This document shows positions 25,428-33,446 of a stretch of DNA of 64,000 nucleotides, piece after piece (position 1 is the first letter of the stretch; each line of letters opens with the position of its first letter). This DNA comes from Desulfovibrio inopinatus DSM 10711 (GTDB lineage Bacteria; Desulfobacterota; Desulfovibrionia; Desulfovibrionales; Desulfovibrionaceae): positions 1-64,000 of the forward strand of contig NZ_AUBP01000020.1 of assembly GCF_000429305.1 (NCBI RefSeq). The letters run 5' to 3'. The translations under genes were made by a program, and so were the position numbers. The notes beneath the pieces were generated by a model. It was given only the letters and a program-made list of their open reading frames with translations, did not search any database and was not told where the DNA came from.

Positions 25428-26414
25428 ATGTCCGAATCGTGTCGTCTCATTATCAGTCTGGATGTCGAAGAAGAGGGATTGTTTTCCGGTACATACCCTC
25501 GGATTGCGCCGGGGGTGACGAATGTGGCGCTCTTGGAACGATTGGCATTTTTACCCGATGCATTGCAACTTCCCTTGACGTATTTGATCGACTATCCCGT
25601 AACACAACAGGATGATGCTTTGCGAGCTGTGGCGGGCATGATGGAACGGCACGGAGGTGAGATCGGCGCCCATCTGCATCAATGGAATACCCCGCCGTTT
25701 GTCGATATGCCCTGGCCCGAACCGGTCGGTTCGGATAAGCTGCCTGAGGAAGTCTTTGCCGCAAAGTTGGAGACCCTGACCTCGGCGATAGAAGAACGTC
25801 TTGGCGTTCGGCCGCAATCGTTTCGTATGGGTCGATGGGATATGCGTCCGCGATTGTTGCCGGCATTGGCTGAAGAAGGCTATCTTGTGGATTCGAGTTT
25901 TGTGCCACTGCGCCATGTCACCAACGGACCGAATCACTTTTTAACGCCACCCGATCCATTCTGGATGCGCCCCATGGGACCGGATGGCCCGAGAATGCTT
26001 GAAGCACCATCCACACAGATTCCGCTTATTCCGGGATTGGAACGGCTTGCTTATGGGCTGGCTGGGGTACTCCCTGGTCACGTCGGAGAAACCGTGCTGA
26101 CCGGCTTCAAAACATGGGGAGCGCTCGGCATCAACCCGGTGTGGATGCCGCTTGCCACCATGAAATATGCCGCAGCAACCCATATCAAACGCGGCGGCCG
26201 GACATTGACCATGTTCTGGCATTCCTCGGAACTTCTCCCCGGCGCCAGCCCCCATTTCCCCACCCAATCTCACGTCGATGCGTTCATCGATAAAATTCGT
26301 ACTTTTGCAGAATGGCTCACGACGAAACATACTGTGCGTGGAGCAACATTCTCGGATCTGGTTGAACTGGATTGGCTGGAAAGGGAATTACCGGGGGAGA
26401 GAGGAACTCAGTAA
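25428..26414 (+). CDS. WalW-like polysaccharide-deacetylase-fold protein
   Basis: 328 residues from ATG 25428 with GGAGAAAG upstream; the frame extends to a TTG at 25329 but the extra part looks untranslated. It begins with the metal-site strand ISLDVEEEGLF, and has GAHLHQWNTPPF, the HxH-type metal motif of WalW and related NodB-fold proteins, then FRMGRWDMRP and FWHSSELLPG. Family members are predicted cytoplasmic or periplasmic carbohydrate deacetylases; no signal peptide is seen here. It lies 107 bp after the LUD pair and is closed by a strong terminator. Confidence 0.75.
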   Translation: MSESCRLIISLDVEEEGLFSGTYPRIAPGVTNVALLERLAFLPDALQLPLTYLIDYPVTQQDDALRAVAGMMERHGGEIGAHLHQWNTPPFVDMPWPEPVGSDKLPEEVFAAKLETLTSAIEERLGVRPQSFRMGRWDMRPRLLPALAEEGYLVDSSFVPLRHVTNGPNHFLTPPDPFWMRPMGPDGPRMLEAPSTQIPLIPGLERLAYGLAGVLPGHVGETVLTGFKTWGALGINPVWMPLATMKYAAATHIKRGGRTLTMFWHSSELLPGASPHFPTQSHVDAFIDKIRTFAEWLTTKHTVRGATFSDLVELDWLERELPGERGTQ

Positions 26415-26468
26415 TATTTTGAATCGAGACACTTCTTTGAGGCTGAAAGTATGAAAAAGAATGACCCC

Positions 26469-26509
26469 GCCTCGACATTCCTGCGGGAAATGTCGAGGCG
26501 AGGTTTTTT
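26469..26509 (+). terminator. Intrinsic terminator after the walW-like gene
   Basis: GCCTCGACATT (26469-26479) and AATGTCGAGGC (26489-26499) form a perfect 11-bp stem with a 9-base loop, followed by GAGG and TTTTTT (26504-26509). It sits 10 bp before the stop of the convergent dctM gene, so it may also block antisense readthrough into the TRAP operon. Confidence 0.88.
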
Positions 26510-26518
26510 GGGGGTGTG

Positions 26519-27793
26519 TCAATGGAGCGCGTTAGGAAGAAAAGTGATGATTGCCGGAACAAAGGTGAACAGAAGGAGGCTCACCAGGAGTGAAAACAAG
26601 TACGGCATAGACGCTTTCATGACACGTTCCAGTGGAACGTTGGTGATGGCGCTGGCAACGAAAAGGTCGAGCCCGACGGGGGGCGTGATGCACCCGATGG
26701 CGAGGTTGATGACCATGAGGACACCGAAGAAGAGCGGATCGATACCGAGTTGTGTTGCCACAGGCAAAAATATCGGCGTGAGAATGACTACCGCGGCCGA
26801 TGCATTGATCAGCGTGCCGATGACCAGCAACAGCACGTTCATGAGTATAAGAAAGAGAATCGGCGAGGTGGTCAGTGAAACGATATAGGCGCCGATGTGG
26901 TGCGGAATCTGGAGGTTTGTCAGCATCCAGCCGAACACTTTGGCCGCCCCGACGATGAACATAATCAGCGTTGTGCCCATGACCGCTTGAAAGATGATCT
27001 TGGGAAAGTCCTTGAACTTGAGTTCTTTGTAGATAAACAGCCCGACGAAAATGCCATAAACCGCGGCAACGGCGGCGGCTTCGGTCGGAGTAAAGATACC
27101 ACCGTAAATACCGCCGATAATAATGACCGGTGTCAGCAGAGCCCAAAACGAGTCTTTAAAGGCCACGAGCAGATTGGTGAAAGAAAACGAGCCTTCGGCC
27201 GGAATCCCTTCTTTTTTGGCGATAACCCAACTCAAAATGCACATGACAAGTCCCATGATGAGACCGGGGACAAGCCCACCCACGAAGAGGTCACCGATCG
27301 AACTTCCGGCGATGACACCATAGACCACGAGTGTAATGGACGGGGGGATGACGATCCCAACGGTTCCCGCTGCGGCAACAATGCCGGTGGCCAACTCACG
27401 TCGATAGCCTTTGGATTCCATTTCATCGACCATCGTGGAGCCGATGGCGGCCGTTGTGGCGGCTGATGATCCGGAAATAGCCGCAAAGAACATCCCGGAG
27501 ACGCACACCACCTGCGCCAGCCCACCCGTAAATGAACCGACCATGGCTTGAGCGAATTTAACGAGACGAGATGTTACCCCGCCGGCCGACATGAATGCGC
27601 CGGCCAACATGAAGAACGGCACCGCCATAAACGAGAACGAGTCAATGCCCGAATACATAGTCTGCGTGACCATGACGAGGGGCATATTCATGAATTCAAC
27701 GAGGATAACGGCGACAGACAGACACAGGGCAAATGCCACAGGTACACCGAAAGCCGTCATTATCAAGAACGATCCCAACAATACGAGTTCCAT
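26519..27793 (-). CDS. dctM: TRAP transporter large permease subunit
   Basis: 424 residues, about twelve hydrophobic segments, as usual for DctM. Typical patterns include GVPVAFALCLS near the N-terminus, AISGSSAATTAAIGSTMVDEM near the first hairpin, and CITPPVGLDLFVASAI near the end. It forms the sodium-coupled transport channel. It lies 10 bp after dctQ. The substrate is not readable from sequence; the nearby CitAB-type regulators suggest a C4-dicarboxylate or other organic acid. Confidence 0.92.
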   Translation of the reverse strand: MELVLLGSFLIMTAFGVPVAFALCLSVAVILVEFMNMPLVMVTQTMYSGIDSFSFMAVPFFMLAGAFMSAGGVTSRLVKFAQAMVGSFTGGLAQVVCVSGMFFAAISGSSAATTAAIGSTMVDEMESKGYRRELATGIVAAAGTVGIVIPPSITLVVYGVIAGSSIGDLFVGGLVPGLIMGLVMCILSWVIAKKEGIPAEGSFSFTNLLVAFKDSFWALLTPVIIIGGIYGGIFTPTEAAAVAAVYGIFVGLFIYKELKFKDFPKIIFQAVMGTTLIMFIVGAAKVFGWMLTNLQIPHHIGAYIVSLTTSPILFLILMNVLLLVIGTLINASAAVVILTPIFLPVATQLGIDPLFFGVLMVINLAIGCITPPVGLDLFVASAITNVPLERVMKASMPYLFSLLVSLLLFTFVPAIITFLPNALH

Positions 27794-27803
27794 AAGACTT
27801 CTC

Positions 27804-28286
27804 CTACGACCGTTTTCCAGTCAGTTTATGAACGATCGTCATGGTGTCCTTGATGAGATAGAGCAGCATCAAGGCTGCACTGAGCGGGATGACGGCATAG
27901 ACCCAACTCATGGAAATGCCGAGGCCCGGTGCGGTCTGGAACGTCATGATGGATGTCATTTTTGCGCCTTGCGAAAGCAGGAGCAGGATGAAGACGTAGC
28001 TGCACACATTGGTGAAGACTTCCAGGAAAAGTCCGAAGCTCGTTCCCTTGAATCGTGTGGGCAAAAATTGAACAGCCAGGTGGCCGCTTTCTCCCATGAT
28101 GAGTGCCGATCCGAGAAAAACGACCCAGACAAAGAGAAATCGGGCCAATTCCTCGGACCATTCAAAGGAATGGTTGAACACATAGCGAGCAATGACCTGG
28201 ATAAAGATGATGATCAGCATGACGGACATCGACGACACGGAAAACCAATAGAGCAGCGACCGAAGCGTTTTGAACAACTTTTCCAT
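27804..28286 (-). CDS. dctQ: TRAP transporter small permease subunit
   Basis: 160 residues with four membrane helices, normal for DctQ. The signature FEWSEELARFLFVWVVFLGSA is present (about residues 38-58). It pairs with DctM to form the membrane complex. It begins 50 bp after the dctP stop; that gap holds a strong stem-loop. Confidence 0.9.
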   Translation of the reverse strand: MEKLFKTLRSLLYWFSVSSMSVMLIIIFIQVIARYVFNHSFEWSEELARFLFVWVVFLGSALIMGESGHLAVQFLPTRFKGTSFGLFLEVFTNVCSYVFILLLLSQGAKMTSIMTFQTAPGLGISMSWVYAVIPLSAALMLLYLIKDTMTIVHKLTGKRS

Positions 28287-28302
28287 GATGGGTTCTCCCG
28301 AC

Positions 28303-28328
28303 GGGGCCGAATCGGCGGATTCGGCCCC
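28303..28328 (-). promoter_or_regulatory. Intercistronic stem-loop between dctP and dctQ
   Basis: GGGGCCGAATC (28303-28313) and GATTCGGCCCC (28318-28328) form a perfect 11-bp stem with a 4-base loop just after the dctP stop. There is no T-tract. Such hairpins behind binding-protein genes often protect the upstream mRNA and limit readthrough, giving more binding protein than permease. Confidence 0.75.
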
Positions 28329-28336
28329 GGTAACGG

Positions 28337-29314
28337 CTATTTTTTCAGTGCTTCAATCTTGTCGATATTGTCTTGTCCCACCACGTCAGCGAACATGGCA
28401 TAGACCGGCTTGGTGGCTTCAGCGAATTGGTCACGATCCACTTCAATGACTTCCATTTTGCCGGTGGCGATGATTTTGTCCCAATATTCGCGGTCCATTT
28501 TTTCAGAAAGCGCACGTTGCCAGGCAACAGCTTCTTTGGCGGCTTCAGTGAGCACGGCCTGTTGCTTTTCGTTCAGTCGATTCCAGGTGATCATGGAAAT
28601 AACAAGCGGTTCCGGAGAATAGGCATGGGCTGTCTTGGAGGCATACTTCTGCACTTCAAAGAAGCGTTTCGTCCAAATATGCGCGCTCGGGTTTTCCTGA
28701 CCATCAACCGTGCCCTGCTGCATGGCGGAATAGAGTTCGCCGAACGCCATGGGCGTGGGAGAAGCGCCAAGCGCTTTCATCATTTCCACATAGGTTTTAT
28801 TCGTCATGACGCGAATTTTGAGTCCATCCATATCGGCCGGCGTCTTGACGGGACGAACGTTGTTCGTGACGTGGCGAATACCGTTTTCCATGTATCCCAG
28901 CAGCTTGATACCTTTGGGCTCAAGGTCTTTGCCGATTTCCATGCCAACGGTATCGAGAGAGATATAGGCGTGGTCACGATCTTGAAAAAGAAAGGGCAGG
29001 TCGAAAATGGAGATCTGCGGTTGGAATTGGCCTAAAACCGCCGTTCCCACCAGGGCCATATCCACGGTGCCGAAGATGAGGCCTTCGATGAGGTCTTTTT
29101 GACCACCAAGCTGGGACGATGGAAAAACCTGGACTTCCATTTCGCCGTTGGATTTTTCGGCAACAAGCTGTGCGAACTTTTCTGCGCCTTGTCCGTACGG
29201 ATGGACGGGTTCGGCAATATGTCCGAGTTTGAGCACGACTTTTTCAGCATGGGCGGGAACACACACGACCAATGTCAAGAAGGCGACGACGAGAAGAAGG
29301 GAAAAACGTTTCAT
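28337..29314 (-). CDS. dctP: TRAP transporter substrate-binding protein
   Basis: 325 residues from ATG 29314, with GAGGAG 7 bases upstream. A signal peptide (MKRFSLLLVVAFLTLVVCVP, cleavage after AHA) sends it to the periplasm. DctP-family patterns are VLKLGHIAEPVHPYGQGAEK, GLKIRVMTNKTYVEMMKALG (where the family places the carboxylate-binding Arg) and GTVDGQENP. It captures the ligand for DctQM. It is the first gene of the operon. An imperfect inverted repeat (CGGGAGTC near 29336 and GACTGCTCCCG near 29360) lies in its leader and may be a regulator site. Confidence 0.92.
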   Translation of the reverse strand: MKRFSLLLVVAFLTLVVCVPAHAEKVVLKLGHIAEPVHPYGQGAEKFAQLVAEKSNGEMEVQVFPSSQLGGQKDLIEGLIFGTVDMALVGTAVLGQFQPQISIFDLPFLFQDRDHAYISLDTVGMEIGKDLEPKGIKLLGYMENGIRHVTNNVRPVKTPADMDGLKIRVMTNKTYVEMMKALGASPTPMAFGELYSAMQQGTVDGQENPSAHIWTKRFFEVQKYASKTAHAYSPEPLVISMITWNRLNEKQQAVLTEAAKEAVAWQRALSEKMDREYWDKIIATGKMEVIEVDRDQFAEATKPVYAMFADVVGQDNIDKIEALKK

Positions 29315-29637
29315 AGAATAACTCCTCACAGGTTGCGGGAGTCAGACGGCACACACTGCGACTGCTCCCGTTACATACTTGACCACGAGGAGTTCAGATT
29401 ACATATCATGCCGAGAAAATACGGATTCGAGTATAAGTCACGAATATTTCGTTACCGGCATTGTGTTCATTTTGATCACGGAATCAATAAATTGGAAGAA
29501 GAGAACACTTTCCTAAAATATTTCAATGAGAAAAGCACCGCATAACCCGCTAAAAGTCTTTGGAAAGGGGGCCTGGGGGAAGAACCTTTCTTCAGAAAGG
29601 TTTTCCCCCGGTCTTTTTTACAAACACCCCGTCAAAC
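29315..29637. other. Intergenic region upstream of dctP
   Basis: It contains the leader of the TRAP operon with an imperfect inverted repeat (29336-29370) and a long hairpin at 29573-29612. I see no convincing promoter match or small gene. Confidence 0.4.
29553..29619 (+). repeat. Long hairpin element with terminator-like T-tract
   Basis: GGGGG (29575-29579) plus AACCTTTC (29583-29590) pair with GAAAGGTT (29595-29602) and CCCCC (29605-29609), giving a stem of about 16 bp with a TTCA loop, followed by TTTTTT at 29614-29619. No plus-strand gene lies upstream. The neighbouring acyltransferase ends at 29638 on the minus strand, from which side the T-tract is absent. With its AAAGTCTTTGGAAA lead it resembles the element at 6695-6752. 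Confidence 0.6.
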
Positions 29638-30807
29638 TCACTGCTCAATCGTATCCGGAACGGACGCCACAATTTCCCATCGGCCTATACGCTGTGGAAA
29701 AGAGCGAGCAACAAGCGTGACAATGGGGATGCACAGCGCCATGCTGAAGACAGCCATCGCCATGCTGAGAATGCCTGTTGCCCACCATGCTGTTCCGAGG
29801 AGAGTAACAGACCACTTCGCAATGAGCGGATTCATATAGTGATAAAAAATTCCGTTGAGGCAAAAGAGCAAAATGGTGTTCTTTCCCAAGCGTGCAGTCC
29901 ACGGGCTGGAGGTGTTCCATAATTTGGCACCCAGAATGAGCAGGGCTGTTCCCAGGAGCGCCGTAAAAGGAAGGAGAAAGAGATTACTTGTTCCACCGGC
30001 CAGAAAAACCGTACTCGGAAGAAGGTGAAACGGTTCCGTGTTCAAACGAGATGCCAGCAGCAAACAGATCAGACCAATTCCCATGGCAATGAGAATGTTC
30101 CGGCGTGAGACGTTGCGTTGCATATAATCCGTGGAACGCATGAAGACACCGAACAAATAGAACCCATACATCATGGGGGTCTGACTCAGGAACCAGAAGT
30201 TGAGATTCCAGTCGTATGTTTGAAAAATGAACTGCACGGCGGCGTTGAACCAATAGCCTTCGAGGTAAAAAATCACCATGACGGCGATGAGTCGGGTTTT
30301 GGTGGTCAGCAAGCGTCCGACAAAATAATGCATGCACTCCGTGGACACGAGCAGGGCGATAAACCATGCCGGGATGTCAAAGACGGGTGTGCCGATCAGC
30401 GTGGACATCACCCCGCCAATCATGTTGTTCAACGAACCGGTGCCTCCTGCGGGGAACCAACCCGGTAGCACGATGGACGACACCAGCATAAGCAGACTGA
30501 ACACCACGTATGGAATGATACGCGACGTGCCGATGCGGGCAAGAAAGGCTTTGGGCCCTAATGTCATTGTCATGGGGTTGGACATGTAGCCCGCCATGAT
30601 GATGAAAAAGGGCAAAAGAAACGACGCGATAAATTGATACATCAGACCGGCCGAAGCATCTCCTTGCAGAGAGAACTGTTCGACGACGTACCCCAAAAAC
30701 ACAAAAAACATGCCCAAAAACAGGGCGGTATGCAGGATGGGTTCGTGTTGATCGATGGGTTGTGGTTGTATGGTGTTTTCTTGCATTGACGTTGTTTGTG
30801 TACTCAT
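29638..30807 (-). CDS. Membrane acyltransferase (acyltransferase-3 family)
   Basis: 389 residues with about ten hydrophobic segments. An N-terminal cytoplasmic stretch of about 25 residues precedes the first helix. The pattern of evenly spaced helices with SFLLPFFIIMAGYM near residues 63-76 fits the acyltransferase-3 (OafA/fucose-4-O-acetylase-like) family. However, the family's N-terminal R-x-x-A-x-x-x-V-x-x-x-H motif is not clear; HTALFLGMFFVFLGY stands at that place. These enzymes acetylate or acylate surface sugars. The start at 30807 has only a weak ribosome site. There is no obvious functional link with the TRAP or CitAB neighbours. Confidence 0.6.
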   Translation of the reverse strand: MSTQTTSMQENTIQPQPIDQHEPILHTALFLGMFFVFLGYVVEQFSLQGDASAGLMYQFIASFLLPFFIIMAGYMSNPMTMTLGPKAFLARIGTSRIIPYVVFSLLMLVSSIVLPGWFPAGGTGSLNNMIGGVMSTLIGTPVFDIPAWFIALLVSTECMHYFVGRLLTTKTRLIAVMVIFYLEGYWFNAAVQFIFQTYDWNLNFWFLSQTPMMYGFYLFGVFMRSTDYMQRNVSRRNILIAMGIGLICLLLASRLNTEPFHLLPSTVFLAGGTSNLFLLPFTALLGTALLILGAKLWNTSSPWTARLGKNTILLFCLNGIFYHYMNPLIAKWSVTLLGTAWWATGILSMAMAVFSMALCIPIVTLVARSFPQRIGRWEIVASVPDTIEQ

Positions 30808-30914
30808 TTCACGGTCTCGTACTTCTCGTAAAAAGGGCCATGGACGGCCCCTGTGTGTCGTCGGCGAATCTATTCCATTGTCAGTGATTGTGTCAGAAAA
30901 TCAGAACGGGCATG

Positions 30915-31610
30915 TTAGCGAACACGAAAGTATTTCCGTTCCGGGCGTCCAACGGTTCCATATACCAAATCCGCCACCACAACGCCCACGGAGACGAGGT
31001 ATTCTAAGTATCGTCGTGCCGTTGACCGGCTGACGCCGATGGAGGTGCCAACGGCTTCCGCACTGAGGCCATGTTCGGCTTCCGGAGCATCGACAACGGC
31101 GCGCACTTTATCGAGCGTCAAACGATCAACGCCCTTGGGGAGGTCGTCACGGGGGACGGTGCGGCCGGCTGTGGATTTGGAATGAAAAATTGTATCAACA
31201 TCCTGCTGCTCAATGTTGTCGCATTGTCGCAAGCGTTGACGGTAGGTTCGAAACTGTCCCAGACATTCCTGGAATCGTTTCATGATAACCGGTTTGATGA
31301 TGTAGTCGAACACTCCACCCCGGAGTGCTTCTTTCAGCGTGGCGACTTCTCGCGCTGCTGTGATGAGAATGACATCGGTTTCGAGGCCTTTGGCCCGGAT
31401 ATTTCGAAGTAAACTCAGGCCGTCGCCATCGGGAAAATAGATATCGAGCAGAACAAGGTCGGGTTCGAGGATTTCAATCATATCCCAGGCACTTTCAAGA
31501 TCATGCGATACGCCTACCACCTCGCAACCGTCGACACGCTCCGTAAACCGGCGATGCAAGTCGGCAATACGCTCGTCGTCTTCAACGATAAGGACGCGAA
31601 TGGTGTCCAT
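30915..31610 (-). CDS. CitB/DcuR-family response regulator
   Basis: 231 residues. The receiver has VLIVEDDERIADLH at the acidic pocket, the phosphoacceptor Asp in LVLLDIYFPDGDG, and Lys in YIIKPV. The C-terminal DNA-binding part (about 165-231) has the HTH GLSAEAVGTSIGVSRSTARR, followed by RRYLEYLVSVGVV, as in CitB/DcuR/DctR regulators. The ATG overlaps the kinase stop by one base (TGATG). Targets are probably organic-acid uptake genes, and dctPQM is the nearest candidate. Confidence 0.9.
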   Translation of the reverse strand: MDTIRVLIVEDDERIADLHRRFTERVDGCEVVGVSHDLESAWDMIEILEPDLVLLDIYFPDGDGLSLLRNIRAKGLETDVILITAAREVATLKEALRGGVFDYIIKPVIMKRFQECLGQFRTYRQRLRQCDNIEQQDVDTIFHSKSTAGRTVPRDDLPKGVDRLTLDKVRAVVDAPEAEHGLSAEAVGTSIGVSRSTARRYLEYLVSVGVVVADLVYGTVGRPERKYFRVR

Positions 31611-33244
31611 CAGGCTGTAGACCCCTGCTTGGGAATGGCAATGGAAAACAGACTGCCTCCGAGTTCGCTTTCCGACACGCTGATGTGACCATGAAGTGCG
31701 TCGAGTATCTGCTTGGTGAGATGCAACCCGATACCGCGCCTGTCCTTGCCTTTACTGGAAACGCCTTTCTCGAAAATGGCATCACGCATTCGCTCCGGAA
31801 CTCCGGGTCCGGAGTCTTCGACCTCAAACACCAGGTCATTGCCAAGATCGGTGAACGACAAGGCGACTGTGCGCTTTTTTTCCGGCTTTTCCAAGACGGC
31901 ATCGAAGGCATTATCGAGTAGATTTCCGATAATCGTCACGAGTTTGGTTTGCGGTATCCAGGCGGGCACGTCGGCCATGGAGCTTTCTCGATCGACCAGG
32001 AAGTTGATTTTGAGTTCTCGCGATCGGTTGAATTTACCCAATATAATGGCGGCGAGCACCGGATGGGGGACGGCATCGGTTAAAAATTGCAAGAGTTCCT
32101 CATAGCCCGACGATTCCCGAACAATCACATCAAGGGCTTCGCCATAGGCTTCAATCTGGATGAGTCCGGCAATCATATGCAATTTGTTGGAATATTCATG
32201 CGCCTGCACACGAAGGAGTTCGGTATATTCTTGAACGCGGGATAACTCCATGGCCAACTGGTCCAATTCGTCCTTCCGCCGAAAACTCGCCACAACGCCT
32301 TGCACGGTTTCGCCATGGAGTACGGGAACAATATTGAAAATCAGGTCGCGGCCTTTGACGGTCCGCTCCTGGTCGTATTCCGCCACCCCGGTGCGTAACG
32401 CCGTCTTCAGGCCGATGCCGGGAATGACGTCGTCAATGTGTCGATTGGCCGCGTCACCGTGATCGTCATATTCGTCCATTCCGAGATAACGCATGGCCGC
32501 TCGGTTCGCCAAACGGATGGTGCCGCGACTATCGACAGCCGTAACGCCTTCGCGAATGGCTTCGAGGACAGCGCCGCGCTCCAGGTATAAGCTCGTGATA
32601 TCGGCCGGTTCCAGGCCCAACGTGATTTTTTTGAGCCGACCGGCAATGAGCACCGCGCCAATGATGCCGACAAGGCACATGAGCAGAATATAGGCAAATG
32701 GTTTGCTGAATAATCCAGGAATGATGTTCTGAACCGCTTCAATGAGATAACCCACGGAAACAAATCCAATGATGGCGCCGTCGCGGTTCTTGACCGGTGC
32801 AAAACCACGGAGCGAAGGCCCCAGCGTGCCCATGGATTTGGAAACGTACATACGACCGTCGGTGACAGCGGGCTGGAAATCGCCACCAACGAAGATTTCT
32901 CCGAGTCTATCAGGATTGGGATGGGAATAGCGCCGGCCGGTGGAATCGGCGACCACAATAAAGGAGGCACCAGTCACCTGCCGAATGGTTTCGGCCAGAA
33001 TCTGAATTTCACCTTCTGGATCTTGGGCTTCCAGAGCTGTCTGAATTTTAGGAATAAGCGCCACGGTCTCAGCTGTCTGCAAGGCGCGCTGCCCCACCTG
33101 CTCTTCGGTGATGTTCGAGGCAAGATCGGAAACCGCCAACCAACCGAGCACGGTCTGTACGGCCACAAGCAGCAAGACAAGCTGAATAAGATGAGACTGA
33201 ATACTCTGTGGCCTCACCCAACGAAAAAGCCCCCCAACCCCCAT
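31610..33244 (-). CDS. CitA/DcuS-family sensor histidine kinase
   Basis: 544 residues. A membrane helix (about 17-37) is followed by a periplasmic PDC/Cache-type sensor (about 40-175) that has YSHPNPDRLGEIFVGGD, then a second helix (about 182-202) and a cytoplasmic PAS (about 215-320). The kinase core is of the CitA type: the His is in RVQAHEYSNKLHMIAGLIQI, and HATPase_c has NLLDNAFDAV, EDSGPGVP and GIGLHLTKQI. Periplasmic PDC sensors of this family bind citrate, fumarate, malate or similar acids. It overlaps the response regulator gene downstream. It is divergent from the TIR-STAND gene. Confidence 0.92.
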   Translation of the reverse strand: MGVGGLFRWVRPQSIQSHLIQLVLLLVAVQTVLGWLAVSDLASNITEEQVGQRALQTAETVALIPKIQTALEAQDPEGEIQILAETIRQVTGASFIVVADSTGRRYSHPNPDRLGEIFVGGDFQPAVTDGRMYVSKSMGTLGPSLRGFAPVKNRDGAIIGFVSVGYLIEAVQNIIPGLFSKPFAYILLMCLVGIIGAVLIAGRLKKITLGLEPADITSLYLERGAVLEAIREGVTAVDSRGTIRLANRAAMRYLGMDEYDDHGDAANRHIDDVIPGIGLKTALRTGVAEYDQERTVKGRDLIFNIVPVLHGETVQGVVASFRRKDELDQLAMELSRVQEYTELLRVQAHEYSNKLHMIAGLIQIEAYGEALDVIVRESSGYEELLQFLTDAVPHPVLAAIILGKFNRSRELKINFLVDRESSMADVPAWIPQTKLVTIIGNLLDNAFDAVLEKPEKKRTVALSFTDLGNDLVFEVEDSGPGVPERMRDAIFEKGVSSKGKDRRGIGLHLTKQILDALHGHISVSESELGGSLFSIAIPKQGSTA

Positions 33245-33446
33245 GATTCCCCCACAGATACGACGTCAGGCTGTGATGTCAGATGCCGAGCGGGTTGGCA
33301 AGGGGAGAGGTGGGGCGGAGTTCTGCAAGATATTGATTTTACGTCACACGTTCTTCTTGCCGTCTGTGCGTGCTTTTCGGTATCACTTCAGAAACATAGA
33401 CAATTGCGTTGTATTTCGTGCTCACCAAAAGAAGAGTTCGCATATC

